Notes: generated by a model from the letters alone, not told the origin. 17,920 nt of DNA from Clostridia bacterium (GCA_017530275.1 JAFXMP010000291.1:1-17920), one strand, 5' to 3'; positions 5,717-13,935 are shown, counted from the first letter of the stretch. Numbers and translations are program-made.

Positions 5717-8401
5717 TTGGGAAATAAACGTTCCTCCATCCGGAGGAAATGGACAGCGCTGCTGCTGGCCCTGATGATGCTGTTCATCGGAATGAACGCC
5801 GCCGCGGGAGAAGAAAACGCGACCGCTTATGAAAAATATTTGGCAGGCGGGGGAGCGCCCAGCCTTGCTCAGCGATATGAAGGGATCTTTACCATCGGGG
5901 TGGCCACGTCCCCCGAGGTGCTCCAGGATGAACGGGCGGCGTCACTGATTGCCGCCAACTTCAATTCCCTGACCTGCGAAAACCAGATGAAGGCCGATTT
6001 CGTCATGGATCGGTCCGCTTCCATCCGCAGCAAGGACAATACCCGCGTGAAGCTGAATTTCTCCAAGGCCGCCCCCGTACTCTCTTTCGCCCAGGAACAC
6101 GGTATGAAGGTGCGGGCCCACACCTTAGTGTGGCACAGTCAAACGCCCCGCTGGTTTTTCGCCGAAAGCTGGTCCAACATGCCAAACGCTCCGCTGGTGG
6201 ACCGGGAAACCATGCTCCTGCGAATGGAGAATTACATACGCGACGAAATGGAGTATGTGAACGCCCAATACCCCGGCGTTGTGTATGCCTGGGACGTGGT
6301 GAACGAGGCCATTGACCCCGGCATGCGCCATCCCGCCGGCATTCGCACGGAAGGGAACCTGTGGTATGAGGTGATCGGCGAAGACTACCTCGAATGGGCT
6401 TTCGCCTTTGCCCGGAAGTACGCCGATCCTGATCAAAAGCTGTTCTACAACGATTACAACTGTACCCAGCTTCAAAAGCTCGTGCCGCTGCGCAAGCTGC
6501 TGAAAGATCTGCACGACAAGGGCATTTTGGACGGTTTAGGCATGCAGAGCCATTTGGGCGTCGACTCCCCCAGCCTTTCGGAGTATCAAAACGCTCTGAA
6601 CCAGTACGCCAGCTTAGGGATCACCATCCACGTGACGGAGCTGGATGTCAGTACCGCCGATAACTCGCCCTTGGGCCAGATGCGCTTAGCCTACCGCTAC
6701 CGCAGCCTGCTTTCCCTGCTGATGCAGGTGAAAACAAAGGGCGGGTACGATATTGGCAATGTAACGGTGTGGGGCCTAAAGGACGATCAATCCTGGCTGA
6801 ACAGCGCCAGTGAAAAAAAGTATCCCCTGCTGTTTGGCAAGGATTACAATTACAAGCCCGCTTTCTTCGGCGCGCTGCTGGACGCGTCCATTCCCATGAC
6901 GTCCAATGAAGCCAAGCTCCGGGAAGCGGTTGAAAAACTGGGCTTGGACAAACTCAACGAACAGGAGGGAGCTTCCGTGAACGTGTACAAAACCTTAAAT
7001 CAGCACAATCCCGTGATGGTGCAGCGCTTTGGCGCGGATCCCTGGGCCATGATTTACGGGGACCGGGTATATCTTTATATGACCGGGGACGAGCCCATGA
7101 TGACCATGGACGGCAAACCGAAAACCAACGATTACAGCAACATCACCACGCTGCGGGTGCTGTCCTCCGATGATCTGGTGAACTGGCAGGATCACGGCTC
7201 GGCAGCCGCCGCGGGCAAAAACGGCGCGGCGAAATGGGCCGCCAATTCCTGGGCTCCCTGCGCCGCATGGAAAACAATCGACGGAAAGGACAAATTCTTC
7301 TTGTACTTTGCCAACAGCGGCGGCGGCATCGGCGTGCTGGTGGCGGATGATCCCGCCGGTCCTTTCACCGATCCTCTGGGCAAAGCGCTGATCAGCCGCG
7401 CAACGCCTACCTGCGCAGAGGTTACATGGCTCTTTGACCCCGCCGTGCTGGTGGATGACGACGGCAGCGCCTACCTCTATTTTGGCGGCGGCGTCCCCAA
7501 CGGAAAAGCGGATGACCCCGGCACGGCTCGCGTGGTGAAGCTGGGCGAGGATATGATCAGCCTGGACGGTGACCCGGTGGCCATCAATCCTCCGTGGCTG
7601 TTCGAGGATTCCGGCATCAATAAGTTTGGGGATACCTATGCGTACTCCTACTGCTCCAACTTCAACGTGCCTTCCTCCGGAAGCGAACAGGGCTTCCAGA
7701 GCGGCGAAATCGTGTATATGACTTCCGAATCCCCCATGGGGCCCTTTGTCTTCGGCGGACGGGTGCTGCAAAACCCCGGCGCTTACTTCGGCGTGGGCGG
7801 CAATAACCATCACTGCATGTTTGAATTTAGAGGAAAAACCTATATCACCTATCACGCCGCTACCGTGGATAAGGCCATGGGCTGGAACGCGGGTTACCGC
7901 AGCACGTTCGTTGACGTTCTGAACCTGAATGAAAATGGACTTCCCACCTTGTCCCAGGGCACCTACGAAGGCGTGGAACAGGTAAAAGCCTTTGATCCCT
8001 ACGCGGAAGTTCCCGCTTCCACCCTGGCCTCCCTGGCAGGTATGGAAACCGCTCTGGTGAACGATGCGGACAAAGCGGCGGGCACCGGCGATATGCTGGT
8101 GCGAAGCACTGCGTCAGGCGGCTGGATCGGTATCGCGGGGGTGGATTTCGGTCAGGAAGGCGCGGACGGTGTAAAGATCACCTGGATGGCGGAGGAAGGG
8201 GCAAAGCTCGAAATTCTGCTGGACAGCCTGGACAGCGAACCCGCCGCCTGCATTGATCTTTCCGCCGCAGGAGAAGATCGGGCTGAGTTGTTTGCATTGC
8301 CGGAAACCATCACCGGCGTTCATGACCTGTACTTCCGCTTCTCCCAGCCCAACGTAAGCCTGCTGCAATGGCAGTTCTTTTCCCCCCTCCAGGATCAGTA
8401 A
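5717..8401 (+). CDS. secreted bifunctional xylanase / arabinofuranosidase (GH10-GH43-CBM6)
   Basis: This protein is predicted to cut the xylan backbone and trim arabinose branches. A signal peptide covers residues 1-30 (basic, then hydrophobic, ending NAAAG). The GH10 domain spans about 40-400, with acid/base Glu197 in WDVVNEA and nucleophile Glu308 in HVTELDVS. A GH43 domain of the XynD (GH43_29) kind covers about 430-770, with base Asp441 in FGADPWAM, Asp574 in FDPAVLVDDDG and proton donor Glu630 in FEDSGINK. A CBM6-like region fills about 780-885. The start is TTG 5717, because AGGAGG (5702-5707) lies 9 bases upstream. The alternative ATG 5690 overlaps the esterase stop and lacks a proper site. 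There are 894 residues and no dockerin or sortase motif, so the enzyme is probably released. Confidence 0.93.
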   Translation: MGNKRSSIRRKWTALLLALMMLFIGMNAAAGEENATAYEKYLAGGGAPSLAQRYEGIFTIGVATSPEVLQDERAASLIAANFNSLTCENQMKADFVMDRSASIRSKDNTRVKLNFSKAAPVLSFAQEHGMKVRAHTLVWHSQTPRWFFAESWSNMPNAPLVDRETMLLRMENYIRDEMEYVNAQYPGVVYAWDVVNEAIDPGMRHPAGIRTEGNLWYEVIGEDYLEWAFAFARKYADPDQKLFYNDYNCTQLQKLVPLRKLLKDLHDKGILDGLGMQSHLGVDSPSLSEYQNALNQYASLGITIHVTELDVSTADNSPLGQMRLAYRYRSLLSLLMQVKTKGGYDIGNVTVWGLKDDQSWLNSASEKKYPLLFGKDYNYKPAFFGALLDASIPMTSNEAKLREAVEKLGLDKLNEQEGASVNVYKTLNQHNPVMVQRFGADPWAMIYGDRVYLYMTGDEPMMTMDGKPKTNDYSNITTLRVLSSDDLVNWQDHGSAAAAGKNGAAKWAANSWAPCAAWKTIDGKDKFFLYFANSGGGIGVLVADDPAGPFTDPLGKALISRATPTCAEVTWLFDPAVLVDDDGSAYLYFGGGVPNGKADDPGTARVVKLGEDMISLDGDPVAINPPWLFEDSGINKFGDTYAYSYCSNFNVPSSGSEQGFQSGEIVYMTSESPMGPFVFGGRVLQNPGAYFGVGGNNHHCMFEFRGKTYITYHAATVDKAMGWNAGYRSTFVDVLNLNENGLPTLSQGTYEGVEQVKAFDPYAEVPASTLASLAGMETALVNDADKAAGTGDMLVRSTASGGWIGIAGVDFGQEGADGVKITWMAEEGAKLEILLDSLDSEPAACIDLSAAGEDRAELFALPETITGVHDLYFRFSQPNVSLLQWQFFSPLQDQ

Positions 8402-8411
8402 AGGAAGCAGC

Positions 8412-9887
8412 CTGCTCACCGGCAGCGATTTTCCCGACCCCGACGTGATCCGGGTGGAGGATACCTACTACCTGGTGAGCACCACCATGCACTTCTCCCC
8501 CGGCTGTGCCATTCTCAAATCCTATGATTTGATCAACTGGGAATGGTGCGGCCACCTCTATGATGCGCTGGATGAAACGGACGCCCGCATGCTGATCAAC
8601 GGTCAAAACTGCTACGGCAAAGGCATGTGGGCCCCCTCCCTGCGCTGGCAGGACGGCACGTTTTACGTGTGCTTCGCGGTGGTGGACAAGAACAAAACCC
8701 ACATTTACCGCACGGAGGACATAGAAAACGGTCCCTGGACATTGAGCGTCCTTCCCGGCCTGTATCACGACCCCTCCCTGTTCTTCGACGGGGGCAAAGC
8801 TTACATCATTTACGGCAACAGCACCATCCACCTGACGGAGCTGAACGAATCCCTTACCGGCCCGCAGCCGGGAGGATTGGACCGGGTGCTGGTGAAAACG
8901 GGAGAAACGAAACAGCTTGGCTATGAAGGGTCCCATTTCTACAAGATCAACGGGCGCTATTACCTGTTCACCATCCATTCCCTGCCGGACCGCTGGCGGC
9001 GGGTGGAAAGCTGCTTTGCTTCCGACAGCCTGACAGGCGGATTCACCGGCGGAATCGTGTTCAACGACGATCAGGGCTATCACGGGCAGGGCGTCGCCCA
9101 GGGCGGTATCGTGGATACGCCCGACGGGCGCTGGTTCGCCGTGTTTTTCCAGGACCGCGGCGCGGCAGGCCGCACCCCCGTGCTGATCCCCATGAGCTGG
9201 GAGAAGGGTATGCCGGTAATAGGTTATGACGGAAAAGCTCCCTTGGAATCCGTGAACCTCACCACCCGGCCCGGATATGTCTATACACCCTTAGCGGAAA
9301 GCGACGCCTTTGATGCGCCTGCTCTGAAAGCCATGTGGGAGTGGAACCACATGCCGGACGATACGCTGTGGCGGACCGGAAACGGTTTCCTGTCCCTCAC
9401 CGCCGGCCGCATAGACCGGGAACTGACCGACGCCCGCAACACCCTCACCGTGCGCTGTACCTACCCTGTAACCGAAGTAACGGTTCACCTGGACGGCAGC
9501 AATTTGGCTCCCGGCGGCCGGGCGGGCCTGTGCGCCCTGCAATATCAATGGAGCGCCATCGCTCTGCGCCGCACGGAAGAAGGGTTCCTCCTGTCGCTGC
9601 TGAAAAACCCAGCCAATGATCAGCCGGGCGAAATCATTGCGGCGGAGGTACCCGCATTGGAAACCGTCACCTTGAAAGCTCTATTCGATTTTACCGATAT
9701 GAAGGACGCCGTGTCCTTCTACTATCTGAAAAATGGAGAATGGCAGCTCCTGGGCATGCCCCAGAAGGTATCGTTCAACCTCAAACACTTTGCGGGCGTC
9801 CGTGCCGGACCATTCCATTATAATGTGGAAGCGGCGGGCGGCGAAGCGCTGTTCGGCGCTTTCGATTACCGCGTCACTGTGCCGTAA
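8412..9887 (+). CDS. GH43 beta-xylosidase / alpha-L-arabinofuranosidase (GH43_12-like), probable CTG start
   Basis: This is a five-bladed GH43 hydrolase with a C-terminal beta-sandwich (about 300-490), as in xylosidases that act on short xylo- and arabinoxylo-oligosaccharides. From CTG 8412 the key residues are base Asp9 in FPDPDVIRV, Asp120 in YHDPS and proton donor Glu172 in YEGSHF. The first conventional start, GTG 8445, would remove Asp9. Upstream, the frame is closed by TAA at 8355-8357 and has no ATG, GTG or TTG before 8445. CTG 8412 has AAAGGA (8400-8405) 6 bases upstream and gives the expected N-terminus MLTGSDFPDPD. There is no signal peptide, so it is cytoplasmic, finishing imported fragments. 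A frameshift near the preceding stop is the alternative. The length is 491 residues. Confidence 0.88.
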   Translation: MLTGSDFPDPDVIRVEDTYYLVSTTMHFSPGCAILKSYDLINWEWCGHLYDALDETDARMLINGQNCYGKGMWAPSLRWQDGTFYVCFAVVDKNKTHIYRTEDIENGPWTLSVLPGLYHDPSLFFDGGKAYIIYGNSTIHLTELNESLTGPQPGGLDRVLVKTGETKQLGYEGSHFYKINGRYYLFTIHSLPDRWRRVESCFASDSLTGGFTGGIVFNDDQGYHGQGVAQGGIVDTPDGRWFAVFFQDRGAAGRTPVLIPMSWEKGMPVIGYDGKAPLESVNLTTRPGYVYTPLAESDAFDAPALKAMWEWNHMPDDTLWRTGNGFLSLTAGRIDRELTDARNTLTVRCTYPVTEVTVHLDGSNLAPGGRAGLCALQYQWSAIALRRTEEGFLLSLLKNPANDQPGEIIAAEVPALETVTLKALFDFTDMKDAVSFYYLKNGEWQLLGMPQKVSFNLKHFAGVRAGPFHYNVEAAGGEALFGAFDYRVTVP

Positions 9888-9894
9888 AGTCAAA

Positions 9895-11019
9895 TTAAAG
9901 CACAATATCCCCCATTCCGAACCCGGCGGGCATGGGTTCTTCTTCAAGGAATAGGAAGGCATCGTCCCGCAGCACGGGAAGGAAGGCGGCGTAAGGGATT
10001 TTGGAAAACTCGCAGCCATAGGTGCTTTGGCCGAACCAGCCTCCCTCCTTGGCCCGCAGATTCAGGTCCCGGGCGAATTTGGTGCGGTTGCTGCAATCGT
10101 GCACTGCGATGGGCCACTGTTCTTCCGCCGCCGTTTTCATGAATTGCAGGGTCAGATTCCGGCTGAAAATGGGAGAAATGTAGCCCTGGCGGCAGAAATA
10201 CAAGTTTTCCCCGGCATAGTTTTCGATGTTGTTTTCATTCAGGTGCAGCTCAGCGCAATTGATGAAATCCAGGCCTGTGGCCAGGATTTCTTCTTTTTTC
10301 GCGAAAAACTCCCGGTAAAACTCCGGCGTCATGGGCGTTTCGATCCCGACCCGCGGGAAGTATTCCCGGGCGATGGCGATGTTTTCGATCACCCGAGGCG
10401 CACAGTGGGACGCGCCTAAATTGAAGCGCAGCTCGTCCAGCCCCGCTTCAGCCAGGGCTTTCAGGTTTTCCCGGTTGGCGTGAACGCCGTTGGTGTATAA
10501 ATGCTGGTGGACGCCTGACTCATGGAATTTTCTCACAACACCGTAATATTTTTCGATCTCCATGAAGGGCTCTAAGTACACGTAGGCAATGCCGGTGGGC
10601 TTTTTGTGGATGGACAAAAGCAGGTCCAAATCCTCTTCATAAAACTTCGTGCCGCCGATTTCCCACATGCCCTCCCCAACCGGGGGCTGGCTGTTCAAAG
10701 CGCCGTAATCATAGCAGAATTTGCAGGCAGCGTCGCATTTGTTGGTTTTGCGCACGGCGGAAAGCCCCGTGCCCACCAGGCAGGAGCGGCAGCCTTGGGG
10801 GAATTTACTATCGTCCCCCACGTAGTACGTGCGTCCTGCTAAGGTTTTGAGGCCCGGAATTTGCGCCATCAATTCCGCGTGCCGGGCGTTCACAGCCTGT
10901 TCGATCTGGGCGAAGGCGGACAGGGCGATTTCCATCTGACCGGGCATTAGTTCTTCCTCCTCGGGCAGAGAAGCGAAAAACTCAAACCAGGTGAGGGCGT
11001 CTTTCTTGGATATCTTCAT
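9895..11019 (-). CDS. radical SAM protein of unknown function
   Basis: The protein has the radical SAM cluster motif C-x3-C-x2-C at Cys95, Cys99 and Cys102 (CDAACKFCYDYG), which binds the 4Fe-4S cluster that cleaves S-adenosylmethionine. Just before it is a second pair, Cys77 and Cys80 (GCRSC), followed by further cysteines in the C-terminal half (for example FCRQG, HDCSN and YGCEF), which could hold auxiliary clusters. A helical N-terminus of about 60 residues precedes the motif. The start is ATG 11019, with GGAGG 7 bases upstream; an extension to 11052 lacks a ribosome site. There are 374 residues, with no signal peptide. It lies downstream of the lipoprotein and antitoxin remnant and converges on the GH43 gene with a 7-base gap. 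I do not recognise the substrate. Confidence 0.85.
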   Translation of the reverse strand: MKISKKDALTWFEFFASLPEEEELMPGQMEIALSAFAQIEQAVNARHAELMAQIPGLKTLAGRTYYVGDDSKFPQGCRSCLVGTGLSAVRKTNKCDAACKFCYDYGALNSQPPVGEGMWEIGGTKFYEEDLDLLLSIHKKPTGIAYVYLEPFMEIEKYYGVVRKFHESGVHQHLYTNGVHANRENLKALAEAGLDELRFNLGASHCAPRVIENIAIAREYFPRVGIETPMTPEFYREFFAKKEEILATGLDFINCAELHLNENNIENYAGENLYFCRQGYISPIFSRNLTLQFMKTAAEEQWPIAVHDCSNRTKFARDLNLRAKEGGWFGQSTYGCEFSKIPYAAFLPVLRDDAFLFLEEEPMPAGFGMGDIVL

Positions 11020-11055
11020 AAATATTCCTCCAGTGCGGGAAAGGGAGATCAAGTA

Positions 11056-11223
11056 TTAAAACACAGCCCTGCAACTCCAGGATAGGATCAACGGTCGTTT
11101 ATTCCGCACGCAATCCGTCAGATATAGGTTGATCAGCGAGGCGGCCTGTTGCTTGAAATACACGATGGTATCCGCGTCCAAATTGATGGCGGCCTGATTT
11201 TTCAGTTTCTTGGCATTTGGATT
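11056..11223 (-). pseudogene. remnant of a BrnA/CopG-like antitoxin gene
   Basis: Read on the minus strand, this short stretch encodes NPNAKKLKNQAAINLDADT, then FKQQAASLINLYLTDC and a tail RNKRPLILSW before a TAA. This closely resembles the C-terminal half of BrnA/CopG-type antitoxins that I know from Clostridia. The usual nine or ten residues between the FKQxA helix and LINLYL (typically ending in a PYQT/PYQS-like stretch) are missing, as if about 30 bases were deleted in frame. There is no start codon or ribosome binding site for it. The open frame runs upstream only by overlapping the end of the lipoprotein gene. No partner toxin is present. It is judged a decayed fragment. Confidence 0.7.
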
Positions 11224-11249
11224 GAACTGGACGTTTGAAAAAACGTATA

Positions 11250-12476
11250 TCAGAAGATGTCTGAGTCCAGATTCAGCCAGAAAGCGGGGCGGACAGAACC
11301 GTTTTCGTTTGTCACAATGAAGTAGTTGAGGAAACCACTGGAGTAGACGTTCGCGGCGTAGCCCTGAGTTTCGCCGGGGGAACGCAGCCACCACCACCCG
11401 GCATCTGCCCCATCCGATGTTTTATTGCTGCTGCTTATATCTGCGCTCTGCTCGATAGCGTACGCCGTCGGGCTGACCCGGGATTTTGTATTGCTTGAAT
11501 CCGAATTCGTAACACTGAAGTATTTATTCGCTTCAACATAGCTTAACAGGAAGATTTTATCCTGCGTGTTATTACCGCCGCTGGTGCGCCAGTTGCTGTA
11601 TCCTTGGCCCTTGCTGTTGTTCACATTTGTCAGCAGGATGGCGGATTGCTCATTGGCGCTGAATGCATTGTTATAGAAGGTGCTGTTCAGCCAGGCGCGC
11701 AGGGTGCACTTTTCCCAGGTGATATCCTTCCGTTCCTCATGATAGGGTTTTGCATCCAGTCCGTACCTGCTGATCAGCAGAACCCGGTTGCTCTTCGCAT
11801 CATAGTCCAGCACGATCCATTCGATAGGCATATAGTCGTTACCATCGCTTGTCTGTGGGTACATGCCGAAAGTTACATATCCGCCGACGTTTCTGTATGT
11901 CTGCAGTTTCGCTTCACGTTCTGCTGCTGTTGCTGCTGCCGCAAATCTGGGATTCGCCGCGAAATATTCTGCGATCGGTTTGAATCCGCTGTATCTGGGA
12001 ATTGAGAGAATGACCGCCAGCGCTTCGTCAGTTTTCCTGGCGTCTATCAGTTGGACAGCAGATGAAAACTGTATCTTTGCATAGTCCAGCCATTCGTCAT
12101 ATGTTCCCTTGGGATAGGTCACGGTCGCTTCGAACGTCTGCGTATCGTAGTGAAAGAAAATCATTTTTTCGTCCACCTGAATTGAGGCGAAGAATTCGCT
12201 GCCGGAGACTCGGTAATCAGCCAAGGTGGCGCCTTGCCCGCTGAGATAGACGCTGAAAGTGTTGAAGTCCGTCTCGGTGACGCCCTGGAACACTTCTATA
12301 TTGCCGCCGTCATCGTTTGGGCCATCTTCATCCGGATACCTCCCTAACGCTTCCCCAAGGGAGGGCATGGGCTTGCCAATAGTGTCCGTGAGTGAAGGCA
12401 GCAAGCCCTCAGCTTCGGCGCAGGCGCTGACGATCAGGCAAAGCATAAGAATTATCGCCATCAGATTCTTTTTCAT
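11250..12476 (-). CDS. lipoprotein with one repeat domain, helical middle and DUF6273-like domain
   Basis: A signal sequence ends in the lipobox VSAC with Cys19, so the protein should be lipid-anchored outside the membrane. Residues about 24-125 are one copy of the domain found three times in the upstream gene (MPSLGEALGR, DFNTFSVYLSGQGATL, YPKGT). Residues about 130-185 are helical and TPR-like (VQLIDARKTDEALAVIL). Residues about 185-408 match DUF6273, a fold related to C-type-lectin/formylglycine-enzyme domains (YVTFGMYPQ, IEWIVLDYD, WWWLRSPG, VRPAFWL). The start at ATG 12476 has GAGGAG 9 bases upstream, and it lies 19 bases after the preceding stop, so the two form an operon. The length is 408 residues. 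The function is unknown; surface ligand binding is inference. Confidence 0.85.
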   Translation of the reverse strand: MKKNLMAIILMLCLIVSACAEAEGLLPSLTDTIGKPMPSLGEALGRYPDEDGPNDDGGNIEVFQGVTETDFNTFSVYLSGQGATLADYRVSGSEFFASIQVDEKMIFFHYDTQTFEATVTYPKGTYDEWLDYAKIQFSSAVQLIDARKTDEALAVILSIPRYSGFKPIAEYFAANPRFAAAATAAEREAKLQTYRNVGGYVTFGMYPQTSDGNDYMPIEWIVLDYDAKSNRVLLISRYGLDAKPYHEERKDITWEKCTLRAWLNSTFYNNAFSANEQSAILLTNVNNSKGQGYSNWRTSGGNNTQDKIFLLSYVEANKYFSVTNSDSSNTKSRVSPTAYAIEQSADISSSNKTSDGADAGWWWLRSPGETQGYAANVYSSGFLNYFIVTNENGSVRPAFWLNLDSDIF

Positions 12477-12495
12477 TATCTGTTTCTCCTCAATA

Positions 12496-13878
12496 TCAGT
12501 TGCCGCCAAATGCGGAAGTAACCTGCCCGGTGGCGGCGCTCACTGTGATAAAGTAGTAGCTCCTTTTGTATCCGCCGGCCAGAATTTGCGCGGAATAATC
12601 AATGTAGAAAGTGTACGTGTTTGCGCTGGCGTCATAGGTGGATGTGTGGCTGTAGACCGTCAAAGAACTGGGGTTGTGCCATCTCATGTTTCTGAAATAG
12701 CGTTCAGCTACGATCCAGCATTCAGATTGCAAGTAAGTCTGCGCAGGTTTGGCCGCAGCCGTCGCCGCTGGCTCGGACGTGGCGGTTGGCGCAATCCATG
12801 CGGCTTCGATCAGGCTTCCCTTTGGATAAACGATCGTACCGATATGACGCAAGGCGTCATAGGTAAAGGTGAAGGTTCCAACCATGTTGCTCAGTCGTAT
12901 CACTATAACGCTGCCGTCTTCCACATGGTAATCGTCTACCGCGCATCCAGCAGCCTGCAGATAATGGCTGAAAGCGTTGTAATCCGCCTCATGAAAACCG
13001 CTGTAAGTTTCCTGACGGCTGCCGTCGGCCAGTGTTTCCGTTTTATCAGGCAGGCGTGACAGCGCCTGTGACATGCTGGGCAGGTCTTTCCCGATGGTAT
13101 CTATTTGGGGCAGAATGGAGCCCTGCCCCTTGAGCGTGTTCCACTCCTCCCGTTCGGGCATAGTTCCGCTCGGGTAGAAAACGCTGGCAGTTTTATTGTA
13201 CCAGTCATAGGTAAACATGAAACTGCTGGCATTCAATCCAATCACCGCCGTCAGGATGCCGGCATCCGCTTTGCTCTGTAACAGCGTGGCGCCGGCCTGG
13301 GCAAGGTAAGCGCTGAACGCGCTGTAATCAGCGTCTGAAAAGCTGGCCCACATCTGCGTGATTCCTGAGTCGTCGTCGATTTCATTGTCCGGCTTCCGGT
13401 TCATGGCGAACTGGGGAGAAGGCATAATGCCTCCAACCGGCGGCAGAATGCTAACTCTCGCCTTTACCGCTTCTTTCTCTGTCTCCGGCCGTGTGCCGGC
13501 AGGATAGACGGCGGTGGCGGTTTGTGCGTTCCAGTCATAGACAAATTGCATGGATGCGTCACGGACGGTAATTGTGGCCGTGATCGCACGATCCGTCACT
13601 TCGGCGTTCTCAAGCTCTGCGCCGACGCCTGCAAGATAAGCGCCAAATGCCGTATATTCATCGTATTTGAAAGCACTGTACATTTCGTACTTGCCGTCTG
13701 CGTTCTCTCCCTTTTCATCTGCAGTCCGTCCGAGAGCAGCCCCTATGGACGGCATAGCAGTGCCAAACAACTGGTTCATTGACGGGAACAGACCCTCAGC
13801 CTCCGCCGTGCTTGTGAGCATCAGCATTACAAAGCACAGTGATAGGATTCTTTTGGATATTGACATCATTCGTCTCAT
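12496..13878 (-). CDS. secreted protein with three copies of an unrecognised ~100-residue domain
   Basis: A signal peptide (residues 1-27, ending STAEA) is followed by three imperfect copies of a domain at about 30-129, 143-239 and 254-355. Each copy has, in order, a segment like MPS-x-GxALxR, an acidic stretch, a DYxAFSxYLxxAGA helix, a core strand ending F(x)YD, and a final YPxGT. A Thr/Ala/Pro-rich linker (about 358-376, ATATSEPAATAAAKPAQ) leads to a C-terminal domain of about 85 residues. The start is ATG 13878, with GGAGG 8 bases upstream; the GTG at 13881 is only 5 bases away. There are 460 residues and no lipobox or anchor. It is the first gene of the minus-strand operon. I recognise neither the repeat nor the C-terminal domain. 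Confidence 0.82.
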   Translation of the reverse strand: MRRMMSISKRILSLCFVMLMLTSTAEAEGLFPSMNQLFGTAMPSIGAALGRTADEKGENADGKYEMYSAFKYDEYTAFGAYLAGVGAELENAEVTDRAITATITVRDASMQFVYDWNAQTATAVYPAGTRPETEKEAVKARVSILPPVGGIMPSPQFAMNRKPDNEIDDDSGITQMWASFSDADYSAFSAYLAQAGATLLQSKADAGILTAVIGLNASSFMFTYDWYNKTASVFYPSGTMPEREEWNTLKGQGSILPQIDTIGKDLPSMSQALSRLPDKTETLADGSRQETYSGFHEADYNAFSHYLQAAGCAVDDYHVEDGSVIVIRLSNMVGTFTFTYDALRHIGTIVYPKGSLIEAAWIAPTATSEPAATAAAKPAQTYLQSECWIVAERYFRNMRWHNPSSLTVYSHTSTYDASANTYTFYIDYSAQILAGGYKRSYYFITVSAATGQVTSAFGGN

Positions 13879-13935
13879 CACATCTGCCTCCGTTCAGCAA
13901 GACCTGGGAGAGTTTTTCATGTATAATGTAATAAT

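Noticed and set aside
6995..7855. 286-codon minus-strand frame opposite the GH43 domain
   Set aside because: It lies inside a well-supported GH43 domain with its catalytic triad; the reverse frame shows no family motif.
11231..11246. ACGTTT/AAACGT hairpin just after the lipoprotein stop
   Set aside because: The 6-bp AT-rich stem has no T-run on the minus strand after it, so it is not supported as a terminator.
11224..11397. Upstream part of the 113-codon minus-strand frame that ends in the antitoxin remnant
   Set aside because: This part overlaps the lipoprotein C-terminus in another frame and looks like a chance extension; only 11056-11223 resembles an antitoxin.
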